Source: Methyloglobulus sp.
GTDB taxonomy: Bacteria > Pseudomonadota > Gammaproteobacteria > Methylococcales > Methylomonadaceae
Assembly: GCA_013141505.1 (NCBI GenBank)
Contig: JABFQX010000006.1
Span: 62,001 to 126,000, forward strand
Reading direction: 5' to 3'
Length of the DNA: 64,000 nt
Of the stretch, positions 1 through 8,836 are shown piece after piece. Made by a program: the position numbers and the translations under genes. Below the pieces are notes generated by a model, which did not search any database, was not told the origin of the DNA, and was given only the letters and a program-made list of their open reading frames with translations. Within the stretch, counting starts at the first letter, position 1. The number at the start of each line of letters is the position of its first letter.

Positions 1-654
1 CTGACTGCCGAAATGGATGTCTTGATGGATGATATTGTTGAAGGCAAGTCTGGCGGAACGACGGTGTTGTGTGCAGGGCCAGCAGGTGTGGGTAAAACTT
101 TGACTGCAGAAGTCTATTCCGAAATTATCAAGCGCCCCTTGTACCGTGTTCATTCTGGGCAATTAGGGCTTAACGTCGGCGAAATGGAAAAAGCCTTGAA
201 AGATGTGTTGACACGCGCCCAACGTTGGGGAGCGGTAATGCTAATCGACGAAGCCGATGTTTACATCAAGCGGCGCGATAACAATATTGCCATGAATGCC
301 GTGGTTGGTGTGTTTTTGAGGGTATTGGAATATTTTAACGGTTTGCTGTTTTTGACGACAAACCGCGTGGATGACATTGACGAAGCAATTGTGTCCCGCT
401 GTATCGCCTTGATTAAATATTATCCGCCGGACAGCGATGCCCGCCGCCAGATTTGGCAGGTTATGACTGACCAGTTTGAACTGGAAGTAGATAAGCAATT
501 AATCAAACAATTGGCAGGGATTTTTCCTGATGCAACAGGTCGGGACATCAAGGGGCTTTCCAAATTGGTCGCAAAATATTGCCAGCATAAGCAGGTCGCG
601 CCAACTTTGGATGTGTTCAAACGTTGCTCGATATTTCGCGGGATAAGTCCTTAG
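1..654 (+). CDS. AAA+ ATPase, 5' end outside window
   Basis: The reading frame is open to base 1, so the protein begins upstream; the first internal ATG is at 13. Counting from that Met, Walker A is GPAGVGKT (residues 22-29) and Walker B is VMLIDEAD (near 75-82). A sensor-1-like FLTTNR and a distal SRC arginine follow, so this is a complete AAA+ core of the FtsH/p97-like type. No partner domain is visible in the part seen. A terminator at 783-818 separates it from the rhodanese gene. Substrate and role are not known; a link to the nif genes is positional only. Confidence 0.8.
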   Translation: MTAEMDVLMDDIVEGKSGGTTVLCAGPAGVGKTLTAEVYSEIIKRPLYRVHSGQLGLNVGEMEKALKDVLTRAQRWGAVMLIDEADVYIKRRDNNIAMNAVVGVFLRVLEYFNGLLFLTTNRVDDIDEAIVSRCIALIKYYPPDSDARRQIWQVMTDQFELEVDKQLIKQLAGIFPDATGRDIKGLSKLVAKYCQHKQVAPTLDVFKRCSIFRGISP

Positions 655-782
655 AAATCAAACGAAAATGTTCAACCTATTTGCACCTAAGCGGTTAATT
701 GCAGAATGGGTAGGTAAGATAAAAAACAATGGCATCTTTCCTAAGATTTAGCTTTAGGTTTTGTTTCGAAGGGTAGCCTTTG

Positions 783-818
783 TGCGTCCTATGTTCTCGG
801 AATAGGGCGCATTTTTTT
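783..818 (+). terminator. Rho-independent terminator
   Basis: A 10-bp stem (TGCGTCCTAT at 783-792 pairing with ATAGGGCGCA at 802-811, one G-T pair) is followed directly by seven T. It lies downstream of the AAA+ gene and upstream of the rhodanese gene, and probably ends the AAA+ transcript. Confidence 0.8.
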
Positions 819-861
819 CGCAGAATAAACTTGAAAATGACTTTCTGAGGCTGTTTATAAC

Positions 862-1176
862 ATGAAGAAATACAAAACCATTTCAATCGTGGATTCAGTA
901 AATCTGATTAACGAAACCAAGCCTATAATCCTGGATTGTAGGGACATGAAAGATTATAAGGCAGGGCATTTGGAAGATGCCCTGCACGTGCATGAAGGCT
1001 TGAAAGAGTCATTAGTTAAACGGGGTGATAAGCAGCGCAATTTGTTGATTTATTGTTATTACGGTCATGCCAGCGAGCATCTGGCCGAGTTTTTCAGTGA
1101 TTTCGGTTTTAAGCATGTCTACAGTCTGGAAGGCGGCTATTCCAGTTGGAAAGAAAATCATCAACCAGGAGATTAA
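862..1176 (+). CDS. Rhodanese-like sulfurtransferase, nif-linked (RhdN-like)
   Basis: A 104-residue single-domain rhodanese. The active-site loop is CYYGHAS with Cys65 as the persulfide-carrying residue; an upstream LDCRD motif and the C-terminal GGYSSW motif are typical of the GlpE type. It would carry sulfane sulfur to an acceptor in the cytoplasm. A rhodanese gene (rhdN) sits in the minor nif cluster of Azotobacter vinelandii, and here the gene is 1 nt before the NafY-type gene, so a role in sulfur supply for nitrogenase cofactors is inferred. No sigma-54 motif was seen upstream. Confidence 0.85.
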   Translation: MKKYKTISIVDSVNLINETKPIILDCRDMKDYKAGHLEDALHVHEGLKESLVKRGDKQRNLLIYCYYGHASEHLAEFFSDFGFKHVYSLEGGYSSWKENHQPGD

Positions 1177-1177
1177 C

Positions 1178-1891
1178 ATGGAAGAATTACCTAGAGAACT
1201 CGCTTTACGTATCGCTTTGGCATCACGCATCCTGCCGGGGATTGATGTGCCCAGGCTGTTGGAAATATTGCATGAGCGGGTTGGCTCGCCATTAAATGAT
1301 GACAAGCTAAAATCGATTACGGTGACCAACCTCAAAACGGGCTTGGGCAGCCTTGATGGTGAAGAAGATGGCGAAGACATTGGTATTGGATTGGCAAATA
1401 TTAAACTGGCTGTACGGTATCTATGGGGCGATGAAGCAGAAGATGAAGATTTGCCAGAAATCATGCCCTATAAAGACGGCGATATTCCCGATTCCATCCG
1501 TGTCGCCATCGGCTCTAACAGCGGCGCATTGATTAACGGGCATTTCGGGTCTTGTATACGCTTTCTGGTTTATCAGTTATCGCAGGATGACTATAGGCTG
1601 GTTGATATACGCTCAACGATTGAAGCGGATAGTGCCGAGGATAGAAACCTGTTTCGTGCCAATTTGATTAAGGACTGTCATGTCATGTTTGTGCAATCCA
1701 TTGGTGGGCCGGCGGCGGCCAAAGTCATTCGTGCTGATATTTATCCGATCAAGATACCTGATGTCACCGAAGCAGTAGTTCAGTTGAAGGAGTTTCAAAA
1801 AGTGTTTGCGGCACCACCACCTTGGTTTGCTAAAGCCTTGGGGCGTTCGGCGGAAGAACGCGTCAGGTTTAGCCATGATGAGATAGCTTAA
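1178..1891 (+). CDS. nafY: NafY-type FeMo-cofactor binding protein
   Basis: A 237-residue protein. The start at 1178 is chosen because AGGAG lies just upstream; the frame is open further, to 1067, but would overlap the rhodanese gene. Residues 5-60 resemble the SAM-like N-terminal domain of NafY, residues 60-95 are an acidic linker, and residues 105-225 are the NifX/NafY FeMo-co binding fold. The GHFGSC motif contains His122, the position of the cofactor-binding His of A. vinelandii NafY (His121). NafY holds FeMo-co and stabilises apo-dinitrogenase. NifX would lack the N-terminal domain, which is why NafY is preferred. Confidence 0.88.
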   Translation: MEELPRELALRIALASRILPGIDVPRLLEILHERVGSPLNDDKLKSITVTNLKTGLGSLDGEEDGEDIGIGLANIKLAVRYLWGDEAEDEDLPEIMPYKDGDIPDSIRVAIGSNSGALINGHFGSCIRFLVYQLSQDDYRLVDIRSTIEADSAEDRNLFRANLIKDCHVMFVQSIGGPAAAKVIRADIYPIKIPDVTEAVVQLKEFQKVFAAPPPWFAKALGRSAEERVRFSHDEIA

Positions 1892-1922
1892 TTGAGAGAT
1901 AACTCGAATCATTGCAATTGAG

Positions 1923-3635
1923 TTAATTGGTATCCAAATGCCCATAAGGGGGCAAGGTTTCGAGCCGTTTATCTTCTAGCGGCTTGCCTATCGTAAAATG
2001 ATAAAGGCTTTGGAATGCATTATCCTTGAACCCTAAAATTTCATGCACGCTATCGTCGAAGTAACAGCCGATGCCTGTTCCACGAACACCTGCCGCCTCT
2101 GCTTCCAAGTAAAGCACTTGCCCTATCAGGCCGCTTTCCCAGAATAGGCGGCGGTAAAGCCACGGCGATGCCTCGATGGTTTCGCCGAATTCCGCAACCA
2201 TAGCCAGACTAAAAGCGCTATCGCTGGCGATAGGTTGATGGCAGGACAGTGTTTTGGCGATTTGCCGACAATTTCCAGAATATAAGTGATACAGAGGTAA
2301 GGCATCAGCTATTGTATTAACTTGCTGCCAAGCAAAATTAGGCAAGGTTGCGCTCCGCAATTTTGCTAATGCTTCATCAGTTCTAGGTAGTCCATATAAT
2401 CCAGGTTCCAAGCCTTCCACCCGATGTACAAATATAAACAAGTGTATTTTGGGCGGCCAGCGCCATAGATCAAAAGTCGCAGTGCTTGGTAAAACGGCAG
2501 CTAGCATCCGGTAAAAGTCAGCAGTCGGCAACGGCGGCATTTTGCCATCAAACTGCTGTGCGCTTCGGCGTTGGCGGATAATTGCCGTTGCTGGTTTAGT
2601 GCAGGGTGATTTATGTAGTGGCTGAATATGTCCTTCGACAAGCTCAGGACGAACGGCTGGTCGTTGATTCCGTTCGTCCTGAGCTTGTCGAACCATGCCA
2701 GGAATCAAGTTACTCTGATCTTTTATAATTAATTCCTGTTGTATCGATTTCCATTGATGTTCCTGCGTGCGCGGTTTGCTTGCAGCCAAGGCGACTTTAT
2801 CAATAACGGGCCACTTATAGAAATGATAGGCACGAAGGCTAGCGGCTAAGCCAGACCACTTGCCTGATTGAGCAGATTCCAATAGCGCAGCCCTATTAAC
2901 AGGCGTGTTATTTGCGCCTGTATTAATCCGGCAAATTAGGTCGGGAGATTCACCCTCCATTTTTTTGAAATCATCGGCACGATTAAGCCCTAATACATGA
3001 GCAATATCATCATCTGACCATTCTGCCAGTAATTCAATCGACCATCCTAACGTAGCGGCAGCATAGCGGAGTGCACCTAAAGCATGCCCTGTATCATGTT
3101 GGCAATATCGATAAGCCCGTTCACCGTATTTCCAGGCTTCCCGCCAGTGTATTGAACTTAATCCGATTAAAATGCCCGACACGGGGATAATTTGGTTAAA
3201 CAAACAACGTCTTTCCAGGTGATGGTCATGGCTCACATAATGATAAATACCGGGCTTAGCTAGATTGTTATCCGTGTTAATTAGATAAGCTTCGGTCGGG
3301 TGCAGATTGCCGCTGGAAGGATTACAGCGTAAAGCCCAGCGGCTTGGGCCAAATTGTTTCCATGCAGACAGGCCAAATGCTAATTCCAGTAATAATCCTA
3401 TATTAGCTAGGTTAAAGGGGCTAGTCGGTATTGATTCAGGTTTATACAGATCGGCAAACAGTAAATCAAGCTCTTTGCCAGGGCATGGTAACTCGACAAT
3501 ATTACAGCCGTTAAAACGCCGGAATTGATCGGGTTGGTCTTCCCAATCTATGGTTTCAGGGCCACGGGCGTATCGCTCCAAGCTATGTTTGGTGCGGTTA
3601 TGGTAATTTATGACAAAAGCGGTTTGATTATTCAT
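1923..3635 (-). CDS. SagB/ThcOx-type nitroreductase, two domains, with inserted repeat peptide
   Basis: A 570-residue protein with two nitroreductase-like (FMN) halves, roughly residues 40-270 and 345-560. The first half has a SSGNLHPTEAY motif typical of SagB/ThcOx dehydrogenases; the second ends in GTGIGCYFDD. SagB-type enzymes oxidise azolines in peptide maturation, but no precursor, YcaO or transporter gene is nearby, so the substrate is unknown. Residues ~314-335 between the halves are encoded by a palindromic repeat (see 2632-2694), in frame. It lies 55 nt downstream of the NifZ-like gene on the same strand and is probably in one operon with it. Confidence 0.75.
   Translation of the reverse strand: MNNQTAFVINYHNRTKHSLERYARGPETIDWEDQPDQFRRFNGCNIVELPCPGKELDLLFADLYKPESIPTSPFNLANIGLLLELAFGLSAWKQFGPSRWALRCNPSSGNLHPTEAYLINTDNNLAKPGIYHYVSHDHHLERRCLFNQIIPVSGILIGLSSIHWREAWKYGERAYRYCQHDTGHALGALRYAAATLGWSIELLAEWSDDDIAHVLGLNRADDFKKMEGESPDLICRINTGANNTPVNRAALLESAQSGKWSGLAASLRAYHFYKWPVIDKVALAASKPRTQEHQWKSIQQELIIKDQSNLIPGMVRQAQDERNQRPAVRPELVEGHIQPLHKSPCTKPATAIIRQRRSAQQFDGKMPPLPTADFYRMLAAVLPSTATFDLWRWPPKIHLFIFVHRVEGLEPGLYGLPRTDEALAKLRSATLPNFAWQQVNTIADALPLYHLYSGNCRQIAKTLSCHQPIASDSAFSLAMVAEFGETIEASPWLYRRLFWESGLIGQVLYLEAEAAGVRGTGIGCYFDDSVHEILGFKDNAFQSLYHFTIGKPLEDKRLETLPPYGHLDTN
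2632..2694. repeat. Palindromic repeat pair inside the SagB-type gene
   Basis: Two inverted copies of the 25-bp unit beginning CCTTCGACAAGCTCAGGAC lie at 2632-2656 and 2670-2694, 13 bp apart. The same unit recurs at 25930-25992, 47511-47597 and many times in 48752-49553. Its length keeps the host frame open and it encodes the VRPELVEG-like peptide seen in the product. Confidence 0.9.
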
Positions 3636-3652
3636 TTATAAAAATATATGTG

Positions 3653-3679
3653 GAAAGCCCTCATCATAAATGGGCTTTC
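3653..3679 (-). terminator. Hairpin between NifZ-like and SagB-type genes
   Basis: A perfect 8-bp stem, GAAAGCCC at 3653-3660 with GGGCTTTC at 3672-3679. The following sequence on the minus strand is T/A-rich but not a clean T run, so this may be an attenuator or RNA-stability hairpin rather than a full terminator. Confidence 0.45.
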
Positions 3680-3690
3680 GCTACATTTAA

Positions 3691-3969
3691 TTAGTGGGTG
3701 ATGAGTAATTCGCCTAGTTTGGCTTCAACCACCAAATCATCAAACCAGCATCCTACCGGATTACCCAGGTTTCTGTCTTTATCTTCAAAACGGACGAGCC
3801 AAACAGAACGGGAAGGTTCTTCTTCAACATGTCCAATCATGGTAATGACGCCTCGTGTGCCAGTTTCAGCCAACACTTGGCCTTCTACGCCACCAGGTAT
3901 CGAGCCATCATCCAATATTGTTTTGGCAGCGTAGACGACATCACCTATATCTAAATCATCTAAAGTCAT
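3691..3969 (-). CDS. NifZ-domain small protein
   Basis: A 92-residue protein in which GDVVYAAKTILDDGSIPG, the glycine-rich centre and the C-terminal PVGCWFDDL follow the pattern of the NifZ fold (compare VRNDGTYPG and MVGCRLEEL in the true nifZ at 9833). It is therefore a second, shorter NifZ-like protein. NifZ helps mature the P-cluster of the MoFe protein; whether this paralogue does is unknown. It is transcribed away from iscA(nif), with the NifA site at 3990-4005 only 21 bp from its start codon, but no sigma-54 promoter was found on this strand. Confidence 0.7.
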   Translation of the reverse strand: MTLDDLDIGDVVYAAKTILDDGSIPGGVEGQVLAETGTRGVITMIGHVEEEPSRSVWLVRFEDKDRNLGNPVGCWFDDLVVEAKLGELLITH

Positions 3970-3989
3970 TTCAAATTCCTCATTTATTT

Positions 3990-4005
3990 TGTAGCAAAAC
4001 TGACA
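3990..4005. promoter_or_regulatory. NifA upstream activator site
   Basis: TGT (3990-3992), ten bases, ACA (4003-4005) matches the NifA enhancer consensus TGT-N10-ACA exactly. It is 107 bp upstream of the -24 element at 4113, a normal distance for a looping enhancer. Confidence 0.8.
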
Positions 4006-4112
4006 TTGTCAGTCGTGTGTGGGGTTAAAACCTGTTTGAAAGCATGTCGTTTAGTGTAGCGTTTAATTATTTAAGCCTTATTAAACAGCCAATTAAATAA
4101 TAATTTACAAAA

Positions 4113-4128
4113 TGGCACACAGGTTGCT
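4113..4128 (+). promoter_or_regulatory. Sigma-54 promoter of the iscA-nifUSV operon
   Basis: TGGCACACAGGTTGCT matches the -24/-12 consensus TGGCAC-N5-TTGCW; the GG and GC elements are separated by exactly 10 bp. The iscA start codon is 47 bp downstream. Together with the NifA site at 3990 this predicts NifA-dependent transcription of the whole nif block. Confidence 0.92.
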
Positions 4129-4174
4129 TTATCTATTTACAAGAAAGATGCCAAAACATTTAGGAGATTTTTTC

Positions 4175-4531
4175 ATGATTACATTAACAGAAAAGGCCAT
4201 CACTGCTGTAGGACGGTTTATCGCCAACTCAGATACGCCTTCCGCAGGTCTTCGCATAGAAGTCACCGATGGCGGTTGTTCAGGGTATCAATATGGGTTG
4301 AAGCTCGAAGGCGCTCATACACAAGAAGATACTGTTATTGAGTGCGGCGAAGTCAAGGTGTTTGTAGATCCGATTAGTTTCCCGATGCTGGATGGGATGT
4401 CAATCGACTTCCTCGACAGTATAGATGGCTCAGGATTCAAGTTTACCAACCCTAATGCGGCGAAAAGTTGCGCATGCGGTACGTCGTTTAATACCAACGC
4501 CGAAGGCACTGGAACTAAAACTTGTTCTTAA
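4175..4531 (+). CDS. Nif-specific A-type Fe-S carrier (IscA-nif)
   Basis: A 118-residue HesB/IscA family protein. Start 4175 is chosen because TAGGAG precedes it; an earlier in-frame ATG at 4112 falls inside the sigma-54 promoter and cannot be used from it. The three ligand cysteines are Cys35 (GGCSGYQYG), Cys99 and Cys101 (SCACGTSF). A-type carriers bind Fe or a Fe-S cluster and pass it on. The gene heads the operon ahead of nifU, as iscA-nif does in Azotobacter. A second A-type protein, ErpA, is at 55627-55959. Confidence 0.93.
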   Translation: MITLTEKAITAVGRFIANSDTPSAGLRIEVTDGGCSGYQYGLKLEGAHTQEDTVIECGEVKVFVDPISFPMLDGMSIDFLDSIDGSGFKFTNPNAAKSCACGTSFNTNAEGTGTKTCS

Positions 4532-4565
4532 CGCATTAGTTAACAATTTTCCGAGGATATAAGTT

Positions 4566-5471
4566 ATGTGGGACTATTCAGACAAAGTTAAAGAACATTT
4601 TTTTAACCCTAAAAATGCTGGTGCAGTTGTCGATGCCAATGCAACAGGCGAAGTGGGTTCAATTAGTTGCGGCGATGCCTTACGCTTGACCTTGAAGGTT
4701 GATGATGACAGTGAAGTCATCCTTGAAGCAGGATTCCAAACCTTTGGTTGCGGTTCGGCAATTGCTTCGTCATCGGTACTTACTGAAATCATTAAAGGCA
4801 TGACCCTTGATGAAGCTATGAAAGTAACCAATCAGGATATTGCCGATCACCTTGAAGGCTTACCACCCGAAAAAATGCATTGTTCGGTGATGGGTCGGGA
4901 AGCGTTGCATGCTGCGATTGCAGACTATCGCGGTGAAGAATGGAAAGACGACCATGAAGAAGGCGCTTTGATCTGTAAGTGTTTCGCGATTGATGCAGTG
5001 ATGATTGAGGAAATGGTCTGGGCTAATAAATTACGCACCGTGGAAGATGTCACCAATTTTACTAAAGCAGGCGGCGGATGCGCCTCTTGTCACGAGGACA
5101 TAGAAGCCATCCTTGAAAAAGTATTGGCTGAGAAGGGTGAGACATTTGACCCCACTGCTGCACCGGTGGAAGCCCCGGCAAAAATTGCAGCCGTTAAAGC
5201 GCCGTTGACCAATTTGCAACGCATCAAAAAAATTGAAGAAGTATTGGAGTCACTCAGGCCTGCACTGATGGCGGATGGCGGTGATGTTGAGTTGGTTGAA
5301 GTCATTGGCAATACCGCTTACGTCAACATGACCGGTGCGTGTAATGGTTGCCAGATGGCAGCTATGACAATCGCAGGCATCCAGCAACGGTTGATGGAAG
5401 TGATGGGTGAATTTATTAAAGTTGTGCCTGCAACCGAAATGGCAAAACTGGTCAATATAGGGGTGGCGTAA
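4566..5471 (+). CDS. nifU: NifU Fe-S cluster scaffold
   Basis: A 301-residue three-domain NifU. The IscU-like domain has Cys35, Cys62 and Cys106, the permanent 2Fe-2S domain has Cys137, Cys139, Cys172 and Cys175, and the C-terminal Nfu domain has CNGC (Cys259, Cys262). The first seven positions equal those known for A. vinelandii NifU. A linker rich in Ala/Pro (about 195-213) joins the last domain. It builds 2Fe-2S and 4Fe-4S clusters with NifS for NifH and NifB. It overlaps nifS by 1 nt. Confidence 0.98.
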   Translation: MWDYSDKVKEHFFNPKNAGAVVDANATGEVGSISCGDALRLTLKVDDDSEVILEAGFQTFGCGSAIASSSVLTEIIKGMTLDEAMKVTNQDIADHLEGLPPEKMHCSVMGREALHAAIADYRGEEWKDDHEEGALICKCFAIDAVMIEEMVWANKLRTVEDVTNFTKAGGGCASCHEDIEAILEKVLAEKGETFDPTAAPVEAPAKIAAVKAPLTNLQRIKKIEEVLESLRPALMADGGDVELVEVIGNTAYVNMTGACNGCQMAAMTIAGIQQRLMEVMGEFIKVVPATEMAKLVNIGVA

Positions 5472-6679
5472 TGTCTGATATTTATCTGGATAATAATGCG
5501 ACGACCAAGGTTGATCCCGTCGTGGTTGATGCGATGATTCCCTACTTTCTTGAACAGTACGGTAATCCATCATCGATCCATAAGTTTGCCGATGGCGTAG
5601 CACGGGGCCTTAAACACGCCCGACAACAGGTGCAAGCTTTGATTGGCTGTGAGCATGATTCGGAAATCATTTTCACTTCATGCGGCACGGAATCAAATTC
5701 GACGGCACTGCTGTCTGCTATTAAAGCGCAACCGAATAAGAAGGAAATTATTACCACTACGGTGGAGCATCCAGCCATTCTAAGTTTGTGTGAGTATCTT
5801 GAAAAAGACGGCTACACCATCCATCGGATGCCAGTGGATAAAGCCGGACGTTTGAACCTGGAATCGTACAAAAAACTGTTATCCGATCAAGTGGCAATAG
5901 TATCTGTCATGTGGGCCAATAACGAAACCGGCACAATTTTCCCTGTCGCTGAGATGGCTGAGATGGCTAATGCTGCGGGCGTGATGTTCCATACCGATGC
6001 CGTGCAGGCCGTAGGCAAGATTCCAATGATGTTGCAAGACACCAAAATCGATATGCTGTCATTATCCGGACATAAGCTACATGCACCAAAAGGTATTGGC
6101 GTGTTGTACCTCCGTCGTGGCACTCGCTATCGCCCATTGTTACGCGGTGGCCATCAAGAACGGGGCAGACGCGCGGGTACTGAAAACAGCGCATCAATCG
6201 TCGGTCTTGGTAAAGCCTGTGAACTGGCGTTAGAGTTCATCGAGTATGAAAACACCAAAGTCAAAGCCATGCGCGACCGTCTGGAACGCGGAATAACAGA
6301 GCAAATTCCCCATTGTTTTGTGACTGGCGACATGTACAACCGTCTACCTAATACGACTGATATAGCCTTTGAATATATCGAAGGTGAATCGATTTTGATG
6401 TTGCTCAATAAAGCAGGAATTGCAGCTTCTAGCGGTTCGGCATGTACTTCAGGGTCATTAGAACCTTCCCATGTGATGCGGGCAATGGATATTCCTTACA
6501 CGGCTGCACACGGCACGATACGCTTTTCCTTTTCGCGTTATAACACGATGTCGGAAGTGGACGAAGTATTAAAAGTAATGCCAGGCATTGTTGCCACCTT
6601 GCGTAAATTGTCGCCTTATTGGGATGGCAATGGGCCGGTGGCCGACCCTGAAAAAGCGTTTGCGCCGACCTACGCTTAA
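5471..6679 (+). CDS. nifS: NifS cysteine desulfurase
   Basis: A 402-residue PLP enzyme that takes sulfur from L-cysteine for NifU. Lys202 in SGHKLHAPKG is the Schiff-base lysine and Cys325 in SSGSACTSG is the persulfide cysteine; both positions are those of A. vinelandii NifS. The His of VEHPAIL near residue 100 stacks on PLP. The start codon shares its first base with the nifU stop (TAATG), suggesting translational coupling. Confidence 0.98.
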   Translation: MSDIYLDNNATTKVDPVVVDAMIPYFLEQYGNPSSIHKFADGVARGLKHARQQVQALIGCEHDSEIIFTSCGTESNSTALLSAIKAQPNKKEIITTTVEHPAILSLCEYLEKDGYTIHRMPVDKAGRLNLESYKKLLSDQVAIVSVMWANNETGTIFPVAEMAEMANAAGVMFHTDAVQAVGKIPMMLQDTKIDMLSLSGHKLHAPKGIGVLYLRRGTRYRPLLRGGHQERGRRAGTENSASIVGLGKACELALEFIEYENTKVKAMRDRLERGITEQIPHCFVTGDMYNRLPNTTDIAFEYIEGESILMLLNKAGIAASSGSACTSGSLEPSHVMRAMDIPYTAAHGTIRFSFSRYNTMSEVDEVLKVMPGIVATLRKLSPYWDGNGPVADPEKAFAPTYA

Positions 6680-6722
6680 GTTAAAAAAATTTTGTTGCCA
6701 TAGCTTCACATTACGGTGAAAT

Positions 6723-7847
6723 ATGAAAACCCAACCTCGCCATATCATCATAGATGACACCACGCTCAGGGACGGCGAGCAGTCCGCCGGGGTGGCTTTT
6801 TCCCTGGATGAAAAGCTGGCAATTGCAACGCAATTATCAGGCTTGGGCGTGCCGGAACTTGAAATTGGCATTCCTGCTATGGGAGCGGTGGAGAGGGAAG
6901 AAATCCAGGCAATTGCTGCTTTGGGTTTGCCTTCAAAGCTTCTGGTCTGGTCAAGGATGCGTCGGGATGATTTGCGGCTCTGCCTGGGTTTGAATGTAGA
7001 TAAGGTCGATTTATCCATCTCTGCATCAGATCAGCATATTCAGCATAAACTTAAACAAAGTCGCACTTGGGTATTAGATACTATTAAATGCTGTGTGCAA
7101 GAAGCACGTAGCTTAGGCCTGGATGTGTGCGTAGGCATGGAAGATGCGTCAAGGGCAGATATCGACTTCTTAATACAAATGGCTGAAACCGCTCAACTGG
7201 CAGGGGCGAGCAGGATTCGATTCGCTGATACAGTTGGCATTATGGAACCTTTCGGCGTATTTGAAACGATTAAAAAAATACGGGCAGCGACCGACCTTGA
7301 AATTGAAATGCACGCCCATGATGACTTGGGGCTGGCTACTGCCAATACCCTTGCAGCAGCATTGGCAGGTGCCACGCATGTTAATACCACTGTTAACGGA
7401 ATAGGCGAAAGGGCAGGTAATGCGGCACTGGAAGAAGTAGTCGTTGGTTTAAAGCAACTCTATAACATTGAAACCGGTGTTAACTTACAGAATTTCCCGG
7501 TTCTTTCGGATCAAGTTGCCAGTGCATCAGGTGATGCCATCGGCAGCCGGAAAAGCCTGATTGGCAAAAATGTCTTTAGCCATGAAGCTGGCATTCATGT
7601 TGATGGTTTGTTAAAAGACCTTAACAATTACCAAGGTGTTGATCCAGCCCTAGTAGGTCGTAGCCATAAATTGGTGCTGGGCAAACATTCGGGTACACAA
7701 GGGGTCATACATGCCTATCAACAAATAGGCATACCCGTTAATCAAATACAGGCGCAAGCCTTATTAATCGAGGTCAGGCGGTTTGTCAGTGATACTAAGC
7801 AAACCCCGAAAGCAGTCGATCTTAATCGATTTCATCAAAATCTTTAG
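6723..7847 (+). CDS. nifV: NifV homocitrate synthase
   Basis: A 374-residue member of the DRE-TIM metallolyase family. The N-terminal [10 protein letters not shown] motif carries the metal and substrate Asp/Arg, HAHDDLGLA is the metal-binding HxH region, and GIGERAGNA follows. NifV condenses acetyl-CoA with 2-oxoglutarate to make homocitrate, the organic part of FeMo-co. Isopropylmalate synthase is the main alternative, but length and position after nifS favour NifV. Confidence 0.95.
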   Translation: MKTQPRHIIIDDTTLRDGEQSAGVAFSLDEKLAIATQLSGLGVPELEIGIPAMGAVEREEIQAIAALGLPSKLLVWSRMRRDDLRLCLGLNVDKVDLSISASDQHIQHKLKQSRTWVLDTIKCCVQEARSLGLDVCVGMEDASRADIDFLIQMAETAQLAGASRIRFADTVGIMEPFGVFETIKKIRAATDLEIEMHAHDDLGLATANTLAAALAGATHVNTTVNGIGERAGNAALEEVVVGLKQLYNIETGVNLQNFPVLSDQVASASGDAIGSRKSLIGKNVFSHEAGIHVDGLLKDLNNYQGVDPALVGRSHKLVLGKHSGTQGVIHAYQQIGIPVNQIQAQALLIEVRRFVSDTKQTPKAVDLNRFHQNL

Positions 7848-7859
7848 TTAAGGTGATTT

Positions 7860-8006
7860 ATGAATGAAGATATCGAAAACCTAACAAACGAACCGGAAGT
7901 ACCAAACGTGTTTGAAGCACCTGAACAGGATGACCGTTATCCGGGTACTTTTTTTAGGATTCCTGGAATGCCTGTTCTCGGCGAAACCACCTGGAGTATT
8001 ACCTAA
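7860..8006 (+). CDS. 48-residue acidic ORF between nifV and cysE
   Basis: ATG at 7860 follows AAGGTG and the frame runs to TAA at 8004-8006, whose last base is the A of the cysE start codon. The 48-residue product is acidic in its first half (ten Asp/Glu in 25 residues) and ends in [17 protein letters not shown] know no family for it. Tight spacing on both sides (12 nt, then a 1-nt overlap) and a usable ribosome-binding site argue that it is translated. Confidence 0.6.
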   Translation: MNEDIENLTNEPEVPNVFEAPEQDDRYPGTFFRIPGMPVLGETTWSIT

Positions 8007-8836
8007 TGGTCAGGGTCGTCGCTGAAAATGTAAACGCCAACTTGGAACGGCCATTGGGATTTTTTGCCCTATGGAAAGAAGATGTCCATTGCGTTTTTGG
8101 TCGCGACCCTGCAGCTCATAGTGTTTGGGAAATATTACTGACTTATTCTGGTGTGCATGCGGTGTTGATGCATAGGGTTAGTCACCAGTTATGGAAAGCC
8201 AACTGGAAATTGACCGCCAGAATCTTGGGCGCAATTGCCAAAATGTTTACCAGTGTTGACATTCATCCCGGCGCTACCATCGGGCGACGCTTATTCATTG
8301 ACCACGCATTAGGGGTTGTGATCGGTGAGACGGCTGAAATCGGTAATGATGTCACTTTGTATCATGGTGTTACCTTGGGCGGTACGACATGGAACAAGCA
8401 AAAGCGCCACCCCACGCTAGGCAATAATGTGCTGGTGGGTTCCGGAGCAAAAATTTTAGGTGCCATCACCTTGGGAAATAACGTCCGTGTTGGTGCTAAT
8501 TCCGTCGTCGTTAAAGATGTGCCACCGTGCTGCACGGTTGTCGGCATTCCGGGCAGGATAATTCAAAGTAAAGGTATGCAAATTCAAAATCGGCATGGGA
8601 TTGACCTAGATCATCATTTGATTCCTGATCCGGTCGGTAAAGCCATCGCCTGTCTAATAGAGCGGATTGATGAACTTGAAGCCAAGCAAAGTCAATTGTC
8701 TGAGGTAAGACAAGTCGCCGTTGCGGAAGATTCCTCAAAAACGCCGATGCATGATGAAGAATGTGACACTTGTGATGCTGAAAATCTTTGTCTTCCTAAA
8801 AAGGAACAGACCGTAAAACTTAGGGTGAGCGCTTAA
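8006..8836 (+). CDS. cysE: Serine O-acetyltransferase, nif-linked
   Basis: A 276-residue left-handed beta-helix acetyltransferase. Hexapeptide repeats run from about residue 85 to 190, with the catalytic pair near Asp99-His100 (FIDHALG) and His120 ([10 protein letters not shown]). It makes O-acetylserine, which increases cysteine supply for NifS. A cysE copy follows nifV in A. vinelandii too. The C-terminal 45 residues carry an unusual [10 protein letters not shown] segment, which may bind a metal or cluster or be structural; the usual feedback-inhibition tail is not recognisable. Confidence 0.92.
   Translation: MVRVVAENVNANLERPLGFFALWKEDVHCVFGRDPAAHSVWEILLTYSGVHAVLMHRVSHQLWKANWKLTARILGAIAKMFTSVDIHPGATIGRRLFIDHALGVVIGETAEIGNDVTLYHGVTLGGTTWNKQKRHPTLGNNVLVGSGAKILGAITLGNNVRVGANSVVVKDVPPCCTVVGIPGRIIQSKGMQIQNRHGIDLDHHLIPDPVGKAIACLIERIDELEAKQSQLSEVRQVAVAEDSSKTPMHDEECDTCDAENLCLPKKEQTVKLRVSA

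Noticed and set aside
4112-4174. Earlier start for the nif A-type carrier
   Set aside because: The codon lies within the sigma-54 promoter at 4113-4128 and would be upstream of the transcript start.
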